From positions 145,992,057-146,056,056 of the forward strand of contig NC_062219.1 of the NCBI RefSeq assembly GCF_902686445.1: a stretch of DNA of 64,000 nt. Reading direction: 5' to 3'. Position 1 is the first letter of the stretch; each line of letters opens with the position of its first letter. The notes beneath the pieces are model-generated. The model worked only from the letters and a program-made list of their open reading frames with translations. It was not told the origin of the DNA and ran no database searches. Origin of the DNA: Sciurus carolinensis. Taxonomy: Eukaryota > Chordata > Mammalia > Rodentia > Sciuridae. Positions 1 to 12,643 of the stretch are shown here, in pieces. Both the position numbers and the translations under genes were made by a program.

Positions 1-462
1 TTGGGCTGTTGTTTCTTCAAGAATATTTGTGCGTTCCCTAGCTCACTGACGCTCTGCTCATGCATATGTACCCCCCACCCTGTCTTTTCTCTACTCGTAT
101 ATTTCATTTTATACAGTTTATACCCCAAATTTGTTAGCCTTGAGACATATAGTTCATTTTAGATTTTGTTTTTTAACTCTTCAGTAAGTAGTCTTAATTT
201 TTGTATGCAGTTATATTACGATAGATGTTGCAGTCCTTTTTTTGTTCTAATTCTATCTTCTGTGTGACTTCTAAGTTTGGATTGATTTGACTTTTCCTCT
301 ACGTTATCATATTCTGATACTTTTATATGCCTGTTAAGTTTGTATTGGGCACTAAGCTTTATAAATATTCCTTGGTTGGGTCCTGGATATATTTGTATTT
401 CTGCAGATATTTTTAAGCCTTGTTCTGGAATATGATGAGGTTAGTGGAGGAAATAATAATAA

Positions 463-552
463 TTTTTTTTTTTTTTGTGGTGCTGAGGATCAAACCCAAG
501 TCCTTGTGCTTGAGAGGCAAGTACTCTATCCACTGAACCATATCCCCAGCCC
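463..552 (-). mobile_element. ID SINE (tRNA-Ala-like)
   Basis: A T run is followed by GTGGTGCTGAGGATCAAACC and ends ATATCCCCAGCCC, the reverse complement of an ID element with its A tail. Direct repeats of the AATAATAAT type flank both sides and look like the target-site duplication. Confidence 0.8.
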
Positions 553-619
553 AATAATAATCAATTTGATGGTAGATATGACTCGTGCCCCCACCCGTGC
601 ACACATAAGGTGCCCAGGC

Positions 620-690
620 CGTACTTAAATTTTTGATCCTCCTGGGTCACTGGGATCACAGGTGTACACCATTGTTCCTGGCCTGGCATC
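620..690 (-). mobile_element. B1-type SINE fragment
   Basis: It contains GATCCTCCTGGGTCACTGGG followed by ATCACAGGTGTACACC, the antisense 5' half of a 7SL-derived B1 unit. The rest of the element is missing or too diverged. Confidence 0.6.
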
Positions 691-2865
691 TTCGTTTTGA
701 AAGTTTTGTTAGCTAATAACCAGAGCAGCATTGCCCTCAAATATTTAGATGTCCTGTAAATAAATTACAGTGTTTGCATTTCGGCTGGTAGGAATGGGAC
801 TGTTCCTGGCCCTGTGTTTTCTAATTCTTCATGGTAGTGTTGCCCTTGCAGAGTTCCTAACAGAGACATGCTCACTGGCCCGCAGCTGAGGAATGGGGCA
901 CCCTGGGCACGTTCCAACCTTCTCAGTGGCTCTCGCCTCTGCAATACTGTCTTGCACATTCTGTTCACCTGGCTGTTGCTGCTTCTCAGCTCAGGGGTTT
1001 CTCTAGGCTTTGCCCATCTTTCCCCTCTGTATTGTGGCCTGAAATTCATCTCTCAAGACAGTAAGCTAGCACTGATAATAATAGCTCTTTGCTGTTTGTG
1101 TTCATTGTCTTGGGTTTTTAGTTCTGGGCATGCAGGAGGTGACTTTACTTTCTCACTCATCTCAGAAGTGCAGTTTCCTTTTGTTGGATGAGAAACAAAC
1201 ATACCACCAGGAACGAGAGCTGCCACAGAAGCTGGCCTTTATCTTGGCCATTGTCATCTACTTTTCACTGAGTGTTGTTGGCTGTTATAAGAGGAAAAAG
1301 TGAATAGCATAAGTAAGCTGTACCCAGTGAAAAAGGAATATTTCAAAATTAATGAAGCATTTGACCTGTGGTCACATCTCACTCCACAGCGAAGCCTGCG
1401 TGCAGTGGGGATCCTCCCTCTCTAAGCTGTACAGCCCGTATCTAAAGGGACACTGTGGTGCTGGGGTGTCTGCCTCAGTTCTCCTGAAATGCCTGTCAGG
1501 TTTGTCACCCCTGTTTTATCGCAGAGTTAACAGGATTTGGACCCAAGACTTCATGTCTATAATGCCTGGCCTTCCCACTATACCCTGTTGCTTTCCAGGT
1601 AATCTTCTTGCAGGTCGGTGCTTCCTAAGGACAGATGAGGGGGGTGCTATGCCATGGGTCCTGGTGGACTCCAGCCATGTTCACTGAACCTTTGCCTCAT
1701 AGGTGCCTGTGGCCCCTGAAATCACGTGTCCTGGTGCGTACTCTCTTCTCTGCCAGTGAGTGGTCCTGTTCTTCTTTATGAAATGAATGGATTTTTCCCC
1801 TAGCAGAACAACAAGTAGGAAAAAAGGATAAACCTTCAGCCTATCAGCACCCAAGTACATCGGCTTCGGGAACCATTGCTGGAGTCCCTGACCTCAGGTG
1901 CAAGGCCACTGCGGGCAGAGGCCCATCCTGGGTGTGAGGAGAGGACTTGGCCTCCTGCTCTTCCTGGTGGCTCTCCCAGCAGACCTCTGGGGATTTTGTG
2001 ATCATGGTGGGTTGTTCCTCCCTCTGTTCCTCTGGGAGAAGACTCTTCCTCCAGGTGTTGGCACAGTGGGGTTGGAGGGCGGGGTAAAAGTACAGCCCCA
2101 GATGTGTGTCGTGCGTCCACCCTTCCCACCTGGGGGAGCAGGTGCACCTCTCTGTCTTCACCTGGAGCTGAAGTGTTTTCCCAGGTGAAGGCAAAAGCCC
2201 TGGACTAGGAGTCCAGGGGTCAGAGCTGGGGTGAAGGGCCTGCACTCTGTGCCCTGGGGGTGGCACCTGCTGCTCACTTAGGCTCAGGGTTGGGTTCTTC
2301 CCTGCAGCCGGCTCCTTGGGCTGCTCTTTCTGCCCTGTGCCCCTCTTGTCAAGGCAGAGACAGGTCATTGCCACCCAGATCAGGCTCACTAGGGCTGAGA
2401 AGGGCCTCTGGACTTGAGCTCACCGTGGGCCCCATACTGGATCCCACCTGGATGGGAGAGCTACCGTGCAGGCCCCCTGGGCGCAGGTCACGTCTGGCCT
2501 CCCTCCTTGATGACCTCTCTCCTGCCTCTTTCCTGGGGCCACCATGGGCGTTTCAGGGCGTTTCAGCCCCTGCCATGGTGATGGTACTTTGTCCCTTTGC
2601 AAGTTCCCCGACTTCACCTGAAGTCGGGTTTTCTCCAGGAGCTTCCCCTCCATGAGGAGGCTTTCTGTCACTCTGCTCTCCTTCCTTAGTGGGTAGGCTT
2701 GTCCCCCTCCTCCTGGGCAGTGGACTGCGGTGATGTTAATGGTAGTGCACAGCACTTCACAGTGTGCCAGCCCACGCCGCACAGTCCCGTGTGTTTGTGA
2801 GCCCTCATGGTTCTCAGTGAGATCCTTGGAGACGGGTCGTCTCCCCCACCCTCACCTTGCCCCAT

Positions 2866-2999
2866 TATTTATTCATCTATTTATTTTTGTTGTAGATGGA
2901 CCACAGTATCTTTTTATTTATTTTTGTGTGGTGCTGAGGATGGAACCCAGCGCCTTCATGCAGGAGGTGAGCTCTCTACCACTGAGCTGTACCCCAGCC
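2866..2999 (-). mobile_element. Extended ID SINE
   Basis: An AT-rich head with TTGTAGATGGACCACAGTAT is followed by TGTGGTGCTGAGGATGGAAC and ACTGAGCTGTACCCCAGCC. This is the antisense form of the longer ID variant common in squirrels. Confidence 0.75.
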
Positions 3000-5900
3000 T
3001 GTGGCCCCATTTTCCTGGACGAGCCAACCAGGCACAGGGGAGCACTCCTGCCCTAGGAGCGCTGTCTCTGAAGCGTCTGTTCGCCTGGGCAGAGCGGGGA
3101 GAACCACAGCCTACTCCCTCCCTGCACTGGGGATGGAGCCCAGGGCCGCTTGCCGCTGAGGGGGCTGCAGCAGTCGCATCTCAGGTTTTTGAGTGGCTGA
3201 GCTCTGGAGTCTGAATTAACGTGCTCCACCTCACACCTCAGTTTCGTGTGGCCTCCGGGGAGGGTGGGATGCACCTGGAGTCTTCTGAACAGATGCTGAA
3301 GGTCGCTAGGCACCCTGATACAGGGACGTGCATTCCCAGCAGAAGAGAGCAGCAAAGTCATTGAGTTCTGCGCTTGGTTTCGTGTTCAGTGTCAACGTGT
3401 TGAAAACTCGACTCCCCGTGCCATGAGTGAGGGGTTAGGGCCTTTGCCAGGTGTGGAGGTGGGGCCGCCCTTCCCGCTGGATTGCTCCCATGTCAAGGTA
3501 TGAAAGGCCAGGACAGCCCTGCCCCGCCCCGCCCCCAGCCCTGGGGGTGCTCAGTACCATGTTCCTGGCGTAGCAGGGGACCAGGCCTTCACCAGGTGCT
3601 GGCCTCTCCTCCTCCAGTCTTCTCCAGTGCACAGTGCCAGGGATTCTGCAGGAGAACACCGACATGCACCCGTAGGCAGAGAGCTGCAGGAGAAAGGGCG
3701 GGGACAGCACCGCGGCCTGAGGAAATGCCCAGTCAGTGGCTCTGCCTCGGCCTTGCCCCGGAGGGAGCGCGGGCACGGCAGACTCTCCCTTGCCCAGGCA
3801 CTGCTCTTGGATTTCCCAGCACAGGGTGATGCGATCTGCCAGCTGCGTGTTCCTCAGAACAGCACAGGAAGACAGGCCCAGCATGTGGGGCTGGGACTGG
3901 GAGCCCCATAGCTGTGTTTTGGGGTCCTGCTGGAAACACTATGAGCCTCGTGAGTGCCGGGCATTGTGCCCGTGGGAGGAGACGCCAGCTGCCTGAGACC
4001 TGAAGAGCAGGATGAGCCAGGGGCGGGCGAGGCCACGCCCTTTGTGATCCTTGGGTGGTTTTGTGTGCCTGAGAGGTGACCCACTGGCTTCACTGGAGGG
4101 CTGGGGCAGGGCAGCGGTGTGGGCTGACCCCACCCACGTGGTGAGCTTTGAGGCAGGGCGCCTGGCTATTGTGAAAGGACATACCTGGTTGTCACGAGGG
4201 AGGAAGAAACCGGGACCCAGTGCGACCTCCTCTCTGGTGGGCAGCCTGGGGATTCACACAGTGTGTTCACAGGTGCCCAGCACCTCCCCGCCCTCCCTGG
4301 GAACAGGAAATGACACTGACTGGGTCGCAGGGGCAGCGGGGCTGCTGTCAGCTGGACAGGTCCATCTAGGCAGGCTTAAAACAAGCCAGGTGGCCTTTAG
4401 AGTTCAGTGGAGTAACCTACCTCCTTTCACGAACTGTGGGGACCGAGCCCCAGGGACGTCCTTCACCGTGGGCAGTGAAGAGCAGATGCCCAAATTTGCT
4501 CGCTTCCCCCCACGCCGCCCCCTTTTAACCCAAAGGAAGAAATGACCTAAACCCAAGAGGCACTTGTCTGATGAAAAGGCGTGGGGGCTGCGCCGTCGGC
4601 ACGCTCGCTGCTGCTCTGTGGTTTTGATCAGAAGCTCCGTAGGGCGAATGCACGCTGGCTCCGACCTGCCAGGAGTTGTCGGGGAGTTTCCGTTTTTAAG
4701 TGTGTGCGTGTTAAGCGCCTTCTCTCTGGCCTGGGTGGCCTGGGTAAGCTGAGGTACAGGGAACTTAGGCGATTTGTAAAGCAGGGGTGTGTCTTTTGGC
4801 AACATTTTCTAGCTGGGTACCTTTGTTTTCGAATGTGTGGTTTGCTTCCCGTTTTGGAATGGTGTGTCAGGTCTTCCTTCCTTGAGAAGTTCCTCTTCCC
4901 TCTTCTCTGCTGTCTAGAGGGCAGCCTGCCTGGAGGGTACTCATGTGAACACAGACTGTATGCTGTCCCAGGAGGGCGTTAGGCTGAAGGACCTGCCTCG
5001 GAGTGTGTGTCCCAGGTGGTGAAACACTGGTGGAGGTGTTTTTGATTCAGTGAGTCACTACTCGTTGCTGAGGACACAGTTTCAGACTCCTGTGGGGATG
5101 CGTGTCCAGGCCCACGATTTGCTTGAGGTTCCTGGTAAACAGAGACTTTGGCTGCATTTGTTTGTTTAAGGAAAATGGCTGGAACTTGATTTGTGGAAGG
5201 ATAGGTACTGCTGAGGCCATTTCCTTTTCCTGGTGCCTCAGAGATCAGATTGCGGGGATCTCACTTCTACCTCCCATGCAAATCAGGGTCTAGCATGCTT
5301 TGTGGTTGCCATGGAAACTGCTGGGTACCAGTTTCTTCCTCCTCTTTCACAGCTCTTCTCAGTCTTTTAAATATGAACGTCTGTCATGGGCTTTTGTCCT
5401 CCTCGCCTCTATAAACCCCAGTGGACAAATCCAGTCATCACCCTGGTCTCTTCCCAGGAGCATCTGACCCTCCCAGAAACATTTTGTCACCCGAGTCTCA
5501 AGCACGAACACACTAACAGCCGCGCGAAAGAGAGTAGGTGCTGGATTTTCGAGGGCTGCAGACACCTGGGCTGGGGGTGAGGGCATTCGTGTGTTCTTGT
5601 GGGGTTGGTCGGCATGCCTTCTACACAGGCTGCTCCTTGTCGCTGGCCCTTCACTCGGCTGTCTAGTTAACAGCAGTGCCATACAAGATGGAGCTGGGAA
5701 CTGAGTGTTGTGCTGCTGTCCCCATTGCCTCCCTCCCTCTCGTGGCGTTGTGGGGCTGGCTGGACGGAGAAGACAGCAACCAAGACAGCTGGTTTGCAGG
5801 AGCGAGCTCGGTTCATTTATGCCATTAGACATTGAAAGAGGAGACCACTGTAATAAGTGGTGCCCCCTCCCCCAGCAAGGTAAATGTCAGGCTAGACTAC

Positions 5901-6976
5901 TTTCGCCTTCGCTTTGGGTTCTATGGCTTTGATTTGCAAAGATAGACTCTTCTGGAGGACGATCCTCATAAGATGCCTTGCAGATCCCTGCTCTCGTGTT
6001 AAAGCTATTTCACGGAGCTGACCTGAGTTGGCATCACCAGTAGAGGCTTTCTATGTGTGTCTGGGCACCGAGGGCTGGGAGTGGTCCTCACGGGCCCATC
6101 GTGCCCACCTGGTGTTCAGCCCCAGCCCCTGGAAGCAAGGGACACGCCTGTTACCTTTGTATCCTCCAGAGTACCTGGTGTGCGATAAACATCTGTACAT
6201 TCTTAAGAATAACGCTTTCTGAGTTGCTGAATTAAGTGTGAGGGATGGAAATCCTGGCGAAGGAGCTGCGTATTTCATAAGCAGATAATCCCATTTAGAA
6301 TGGTGCAGATCTTTTCCCTCTGTCATGTGGGGAAAGGGGTATGCGTGTGCTTGAAATCTTAACTGCACTTGTTTTGGGCCAAAGGGTCAGGAACAAACTG
6401 AGCAGGTGCTCTTGGGTTGTGTGTGGCAATGGGCTGTTTCTCCTGTCCCCGTCCTCTTCCCCGCCCCACCGTCCCCCCATTGCCAGGCCTGCTCACCTGC
6501 TCCACAGCTAGCTGCACCTGCAGAACCCAGAACGCGAGCTTCACTTGACCTCGCGTTCCTGGGACAAGGGTTTAAGGGACGCTTCCTCCTGGTTTCACTG
6601 CGGGGTGAAGGGTGAGGCAGTGAGCTGCTGCTTCATCAGTGCTTCTGGAGAGACAAGAGCAGATCCCACCTTCCCGCCCCAAGGGGAGCGAGTTCCTCCT
6701 GGGGCTGGAACTTAAGGCTGAGCTGGTCTCTTTCGTGCACCCAAGTCCATGATAGTAAATATTCTCTTGTGATGCTGATGAACGTGTGTGACATTTTTTT
6801 CTGTTGTCTGATTTTCTTTGGTTTTCCAGAGGTAGGTGGCCAAGCTTTGGCTTATTTGTATTTGTGGAGTTTGATTTTCAAAGAAAGGTTTGTGAAGTTT
6901 GAATACTACATATATGACTACTCTTGGGAACTTCAGTTACGCAGTATCAAACTCAGATCCCTCTCCCACCCCACAA

Positions 6977-6978
<2 letters not shown>

Positions 6979-7016
<38 letters not shown>
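6979..7016. repeat. (TG)n microsatellite, about 19 units
   Basis: An uninterrupted TG run directly abuts the B1 element that follows. Confidence 0.97.
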
Positions 7017-7017
<1 letters not shown>

Positions 7018-7020
7018 CCT

Positions 7021-7143
7021 TTTCATTTTTTTATTTTGATACAGGGTCTTGCTAAGTTGCTGAGCCTGGCTTTGAATTTGCGATCCTCCTGCCTCAGCCT
7101 CTGGAGTCACTGGGTTTACAGTCATGTGCCCCCATGCCCAACT
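7021..7143 (-). mobile_element. B1-type SINE
   Basis: The stretch TTTTGATACAGGGTCTTGCT, then GATCCTCCTGCCTCAGCC, then CATGTGCCCCCATGCCCAAC is an antisense 7SL-derived unit. Confidence 0.75.
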
Positions 7144-7404
7144 CCTGTCAATATATTTAAAATGTACAGGGTGAAAACATGTTACAGGAAAATAAAAGCC
7201 ATGTTTTAAAGACAAGTGCCCAGCCTATTATGTGTACTTGGTTTTAGATTATATGTTGAAATAAATGAAGGCCTTTTGAGATATTGCCTTTTATATGAAG
7301 TGCTGTTTTATTGAGTGTGCAGCAATATAATAGGCCAGGTGTGGTACTGAATTAAACCAGTTGTTTGCTGGTAATAGAATTCTTTTTATTAAAAATACAC
7401 TTAG

Positions 7405-7610
7405 TGCCTGGTATGCTGCGTGGTGGTACACACCTTTTAAATGTTTTCAGTTCAACTACTCAGGAGGCTGAGGCAGGAGGATCAAAGGTTGGAGTCCAGC
7501 CTCAGCAATTTACCGAGGCCCTAAGCAATTTAGCATGACCCTGACTCTAAAAATAAAAACAAAGGCCTGGTATGTAGTTCAGTGTTGGAGCCCCTGGGTT
7601 TGGTCCCCAT
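7405..7610 (+). mobile_element. B1-ID composite SINE
   Basis: The B1 half (GGAGGCTGAGGCAGGAGGAT) is followed by an A-rich linker and an ID half (GTAGTTCAGTGTTGGAGCCC) ending in a degenerate B box. This is the B1-dID/MEN-type arrangement of squirrel-related rodents. Confidence 0.75.
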
Positions 7611-8869
7611 TGTCCCCACCTGGGGGGTGTGCACTAAATAAGTCTCAGTTCTGTGGTCATCTGGTGCAGCTGCTCAGGGTGGCTCCGGTAGGATGGTTTT
7701 CATTCCTGGTAGCTCTTCTGAGGGAGTTGGACCTCTGGGGCCTTGCAAAGCCCGACGTAGCTCTGAATGTGCTCAGCAAAGGGCCTGCCGAGGCTACGTC
7801 AAGAAAATGTGCCCATAGTGCAGGCCAGCCTGGGGTTTGCGGGCGGCCTATGCGTGAACACCTTCTCTTGTTATTCCGACTTGGAATTGTGTTGGATGGG
7901 ATTCTAGCAGTTCCTGAGAATGCTGTTTTCAGAGCCGAGCCGCTTCTAGTCCACCTCTACCAAGTCCTCTACCAAGTTCTCGGGCCTGTGGGCTTGCTGC
8001 CAGGCTGCAGAGGATAGGTGCCTGCGAGGGTCCTTCTCTGCATCCCGTTCAGGAAGAAGCTGTGGGTCAGGTGGTCTGGCGCTCAGCCTTTCTGGAGCCA
8101 AGAGGGGATCACTTCTGCAGGGAGGGAGCTGCCTGTGCCCATCTCTCCTGGGATCCTCATTTCTGATGCCTCCTGCGTTCTAGCTAAACCGGACCATGTG
8201 GGGCTCAATAGAGCCCTTTATCCACGATCGCCCTGAGGCCACCCCACTCCCAGGTGGAGGCAGCTGAGGCTGAGGACTGGGCACTGCGAGTCCCCGCAGG
8301 CAGTCAGTGTTAATGTCCCCAGTGGTTTAGGAGCCCTAACATACATGGATGTTTTGCAGCAGCTGAAATCCACACGTGTACCCAAAGACGCCCCTGCCCG
8401 GGCTGGCTGTAACTCATCTCAGGGCCCAGAGGGGAGGTGTGGGGGTGCAGCTTCACCCTTCTGCCTCAGGTCCTGGAGCACCCTCCTGGCACGCCTGAGG
8501 GCCTCCCGGAGGCGCACGTTTATGCTCTCAGCAAACACCTTTGGCGTAAACAATCACTTTTACGTGTTTTTAAAGTTTTTTTAAAAAGTTTTGTTGTTTG
8601 CTTGTTTTTTGTTGTTGGGTTATTTTGTTGTTGGGTTTTTTTGTTTTTTTAAAGTTTTCTTGGTGATGACTTGATGATGTGGCAAACATCCGCCCTCAAT
8701 TGGGGGTCTGAATATTTGCCCTCTGGCTGTCCTGATGATCCATCTGCATGCTCTACTGTTTGCTCTTCCGTGTTTTTAAATTGTGTTTTTCTAAAACAGT
8801 ATACAAAGGAAATGTTCAAGATTGTTGGTATCATTTTCCATTTCAGTGAGTGAGTAAATTTAAGAAATG

Positions 8870-9115
8870 TAAGGAAGGGATGCAGATGGATAGGAAGAGA
8901 ACCGCTCCACAGTTAATTGACTATTTCACAAGGTAGAGGGATTCGAATGTTCCCACCATGAAGAATGAGAAATGCCAGTGATAATAGATGCGCCAGTACC
9001 TTGATCAGATTGTGTACATGTATTGAACATGTTATGTAAATGTGTTGAAATGTCAGGCTGTGCTTCATGCGTGTGTGCCATTACTGTGTGTCAATCACAA
9101 ATAAAAACGTATTAA
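8870..9115 (+). mobile_element. L1 3' end (L1M-like)
   Basis: TGACTATTTCACAAGGTAGA, CAGTACCTTGATCAGATTGT and the terminal TGTCAATCACAAATAAAAAC match the layout of a mammalian L1 3' UTR ending in an A-rich tail. The rest of the element is absent (5' truncation). Confidence 0.55.
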
Positions 9116-9432
9116 CAGGTAGGAAGGAGCCTTAACAGATGTCAGTTGGATGATCCTCTCTCTGTCTTGAAATCCTGCATGCCAAGGGGAAGGGGTATTG
9201 TCTTGTTAAATCAAACAACCCGGGAGCTGTGTGCAGGCATGCTGGCCAGGTGAGGAGGCAGCTCTGCGCAACAGGGCTCACCTGTTTTTATTAAGCCATG
9301 ACCTGTGGTACATGTGGCACCAGTGTGAGGTTTTGGAATAAAGTAGTTTGGTGTATAGCACTTGGTCTCCAGGCCTTCCTTTCTTTGTGTACTCAGTGGC
9401 AGCCATAAGACCTCACAGGTTCAGCTCTGATC

Positions 9433-9607
9433 CGTAGTTCTCAGGCAGGAGCATGCATTGGGATCTCCTGGAGGACTTGATAAGGTGCAGCTTCGCTGGG
9501 TCCAACCTCGAGAGTCTGGATTCAGCAGGACTGAGGTGGGCCTAAGATTCTGCATTTCTCATAATTCCCACGTGATTCCTTTGCCACTAGGTGGAGAATC
9601 AGCCTTG
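9433..9607 (-). mobile_element. MER5A-like hAT-Charlie DNA transposon fragment
   Basis: TAGTTCTCAGGCAGGAGCAT, GATTCAGCAGGACTGAGGTG with GGCC, and AGATTCTGCATTTCTCATAA occur in the order of the MER5A consensus (reverse complement), a short non-autonomous mammalian hAT element. The terminal repeats are degraded. No transposase is expected. Confidence 0.6.
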
Positions 9608-11228
9608 GAGGATTAAATGCTGCATACCTTTTATAGCACCAAGCAGTACCTAACAAGCACCCCATTCTCTCTGTGGTCGCTGTGAGTGCGCAGCGGCTGT
9701 CTCTGGTTAGGATTCCTGGGCCCGATTACCCCCATTATTCTTTGGGGACCTTTGTCTTTGCATGTGGCCAAGTGTTTCCTTCCTCAGCCTGTTCCTCTGC
9801 TTGTGCAGGGTAGTGCTCTGGCAGCCTTCCTCCCCTGCAGTTCATCTGGAATTATCTAAGACCAGTGCCTGACTCTGCACCTCTTCCCAGTACCCCTCTT
9901 GGTGCCACTTCGGTTTAGCTGTGTCCTGCCTGCGAGCCTGGTGTCACGTGAAAGGTCTTTTCTGCCACAAACAACTCATGAGGCAGACAGTATGGTTCAG
10001 TCATGAATTGCCTTCAAATTTCCTGTTTTTAAGAATATTCCCAGCTCCTTGTAGATTACAGTACATTATGCTTTGCTTGTGCTTCTTTTATCTTCTGCTT
10101 AGTATTCATGGGTGACATTTTGGCTAAGAGGTGAACAAGAGTACAATATCCACTGCTTTCTCTTTAAAAATTTTCCTGCCTAAAGAGTCTTCCCACAGCT
10201 CTTGCCAGTGGTCCCACGTCTGTCCATCTACACTGGGGGGCTAGAGTGGGGCTGAGCATATTTATACGTGTGTTTACCACTGTGCCTGTTCTTTCCCTGG
10301 GTTCACATGTTTTAACTTGCACAAGCCTTGATTTAATTCATATCTGGCGGGGAACTCTGCTCACAAAACACATTCCCCCCCATAAACCTGTCTTCACCTT
10401 TCATGGTGACCCTCGCAGTTTGTTTTCTTACAAAGCGAGTTTTGTTGTAGATCAGAGGGAAGTGACTCTGAGCGACCCTATGCCTGTCCCTCAATGCTCA
10501 GAATCACGTTTTCCATGACAGGCAATTCCAGACACCCATCAACATTTTCTCAGTGACCTATGTTTTCAAATGGAATTTGTTGTATTTTTAGCCTGTGAGG
10601 TTATTTAGGGGCGAGGGAATCTTTCAATGAACATTGCACAGAGATTGGGATGGATCCAGTTCCTAGAGGAGTTGATGGGGAGAGATATTTTCAGAAAATT
10701 CTTGCAAGGGCAAATAAGGTCACCTCTGATCTGTGTTTATTTTAACCACTATGAAGTGAGGAAGGGGATGCATTGGTTACTGTTGTCATGGCAACAGAGG
10801 CTGTTCCCTCCTCTGGGCACAACAGGAAACAAATCCATTCATGTATCCAACTATGAGCCTCAGAATTCCATTATGTGATTCCCCGGATTGTCAATTCCGA
10901 TGTTTTCATAGAAGGTTATTGTGCGTTCTCCAATAGTATTCCGTAGTAGTTTAATTCCTCCCAAGTCAATAAATGTCCTTCCTTAGCTACTGTTTCCTGC
11001 ACGCTCAGAAAGAGATGAGAAGATTCTCAAGTGTACAGCAGTGCGTCTGCTCTGTCAGTGTCTGGGACCTACAAAGAGCCCGCTGCTGCTGGGACATACG
11101 GCAATCACATGGCTCATGTCATTCATTAAAGAAAATTCTGTGTTTCATAAATAGACTCGGGTTTGTTTCAGTAGAAAAATGATTACAGTTACCACTTAGT
11201 CAAAGCTTTAATTCTGTCTAGGTTACTT

Positions 11229-11310
11229 TTATTTATATATCGATTTATTTTGGGGAAGGGTTCTACTCTGTTGCCCAGGCTGCTCAGACTGCTGACCCAC
11301 TTACGCACCC
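11229..11310 (-). mobile_element. 7SL-derived SINE fragment (B1/FLAM-like)
   Basis: TTCTACTCTGTTGCCCAGGC after a T-rich stretch resembles an antisense 7SL monomer. Only about 80 bp are recognisable. Confidence 0.4.
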
Positions 11311-12561
11311 CTTCCGCTGTGTTGTGCTTATGGTGCTGTCCCTCACTGTGGTGGACAGTGGGATGGTTACTTCCACCAAGCGAAAGGCACTTGTGGGGGA
11401 TGCATGTGGGGCCTGAGCTGCAGGAGCCGTCCTGATTTGCTTTGCCAGGGACCTTGGGACAGTATCTGTCCAGGGTTCAAGGTGGGGGTTTGGATTCCAG
11501 ATCTTCACAAGCCCTTGGGAGTTCTCACTTAATGTAGAAAGGGGTCCCACTTAGGGCTGGGTGATGGCTGAGGGGCCGGGCATAACTCCTCACTCCCAGT
11601 CCCTCCTGAGCAGATTCGTCTGGGCTGAAGTGCAGAATGACCCCATTTTCCTCTATTTACCACACGGGGTTCCCACTTTCTCCTAGATTTCTGCCTAAGT
11701 AGTTTTTTCCTCGTTTTTCTTCAGTGCCTTAGGCCAACTCTGAATATCCTGGTCTGTTAGATTCCTGGAAATGACCCACATGCCACACTTCACTATGCCT
11801 TGTGGCTCTCTGACTGCTGCTCGCTCCCCACCACAAGTCCTCACTTGAGAAGCGTGGGGTCGGTCACAGAAACCCTTGTGGTCTCTTCTGTTTCCAGGAC
11901 GGTACTGCAGCTTAGGTAGCTTGAAGTTTTCTCCTGTACCAATATTAGTATTCTGTTTTCATGGTCATTTAAAATGGGTGTAGTTCATGGGAGAATGAAA
12001 TTCCGGTGCCTGTCCCGCTTTGGGTTGCTGACTCCCTCTGGTGCTCAGTGTTTCCTTCTCTTCCTGCCTCAGTGTTCTGGGCTCTTCTGGAGCGCACCCG
12101 GGAAGGAGCCCAGCCTGGCAGGCCTTGGGGAGCCCGTGCACGCACCCCTCCCTGCCTGCCAGCCTCGGGTTGTGCTGCTGAGCTCGTCAGTGCAGATTCG
12201 GCCTAGAAGTGAGGCGTGAGGTTGGTTGCTCTCAGGAGGACCTTTTAGACGGTTGACTGAGGAGTGCATTATTGCCCCTTCCTCTGCTGGTCACTTCCAT
12301 GCAGATTTCTTCCAGAGGGAATTTGCTTCAGGAAATGGCAACTGCCTCCTGGAAGCCCAGGTCATCTTGTGTCATGTGGTGATTCGTTGAGGCTACATTT
12401 CACGGAATCCGAGGGCTCCACGTTTAGATCTGGAGGTGATATGCTTCTGCCCATTCCTCCTGGTCCCCTTTATTCCTACCTACCTCAGCCACACCTGGGG
12501 ATCCTGGGGTCCACGTTCACACGCTCTAGGCCCCCTGAGCACAGTGGAAAGTTACTGGGCT

Positions 12562-12643
12562 TGGGCTGGAGTGTAGCTGAAGGGTAGGGTACTTGCCCTA
12601 GCGAGGCCCTAGGTTGGATCCCACCTAGCACCTCAAAATAAAA
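12562..12643 (+). mobile_element. ID-type SINE, degenerate
   Basis: GGGCTGGAGTGTAGCTGAAG, GTACTTGCCCTAGCGAGGCC and GGTTGGATCCCACCTAGCAC follow the ID layout, with mutated boxes and a short A-rich tail. Confidence 0.7.

Larger units (their letters stand above)
1..1270. mobile_element. Old L1-family (L1M/HAL1-like) remnant, interrupted by ID and B1
   Basis: Segments such as CTGCAGATATTTTTAAGCCT (near 402), GGCTGGTAGGAATGGGACTG with CCTGGCCCTGTG (near 783), and TATTGTGGCCTGAAATTCAT (near 1030) occur in the order I remember from an old mammalian L1 3' region read on the opposite strand. Divergence is high. The family name and orientation come from memory of the consensus, and a repeat-library search is needed to settle them. 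Confidence 0.4.
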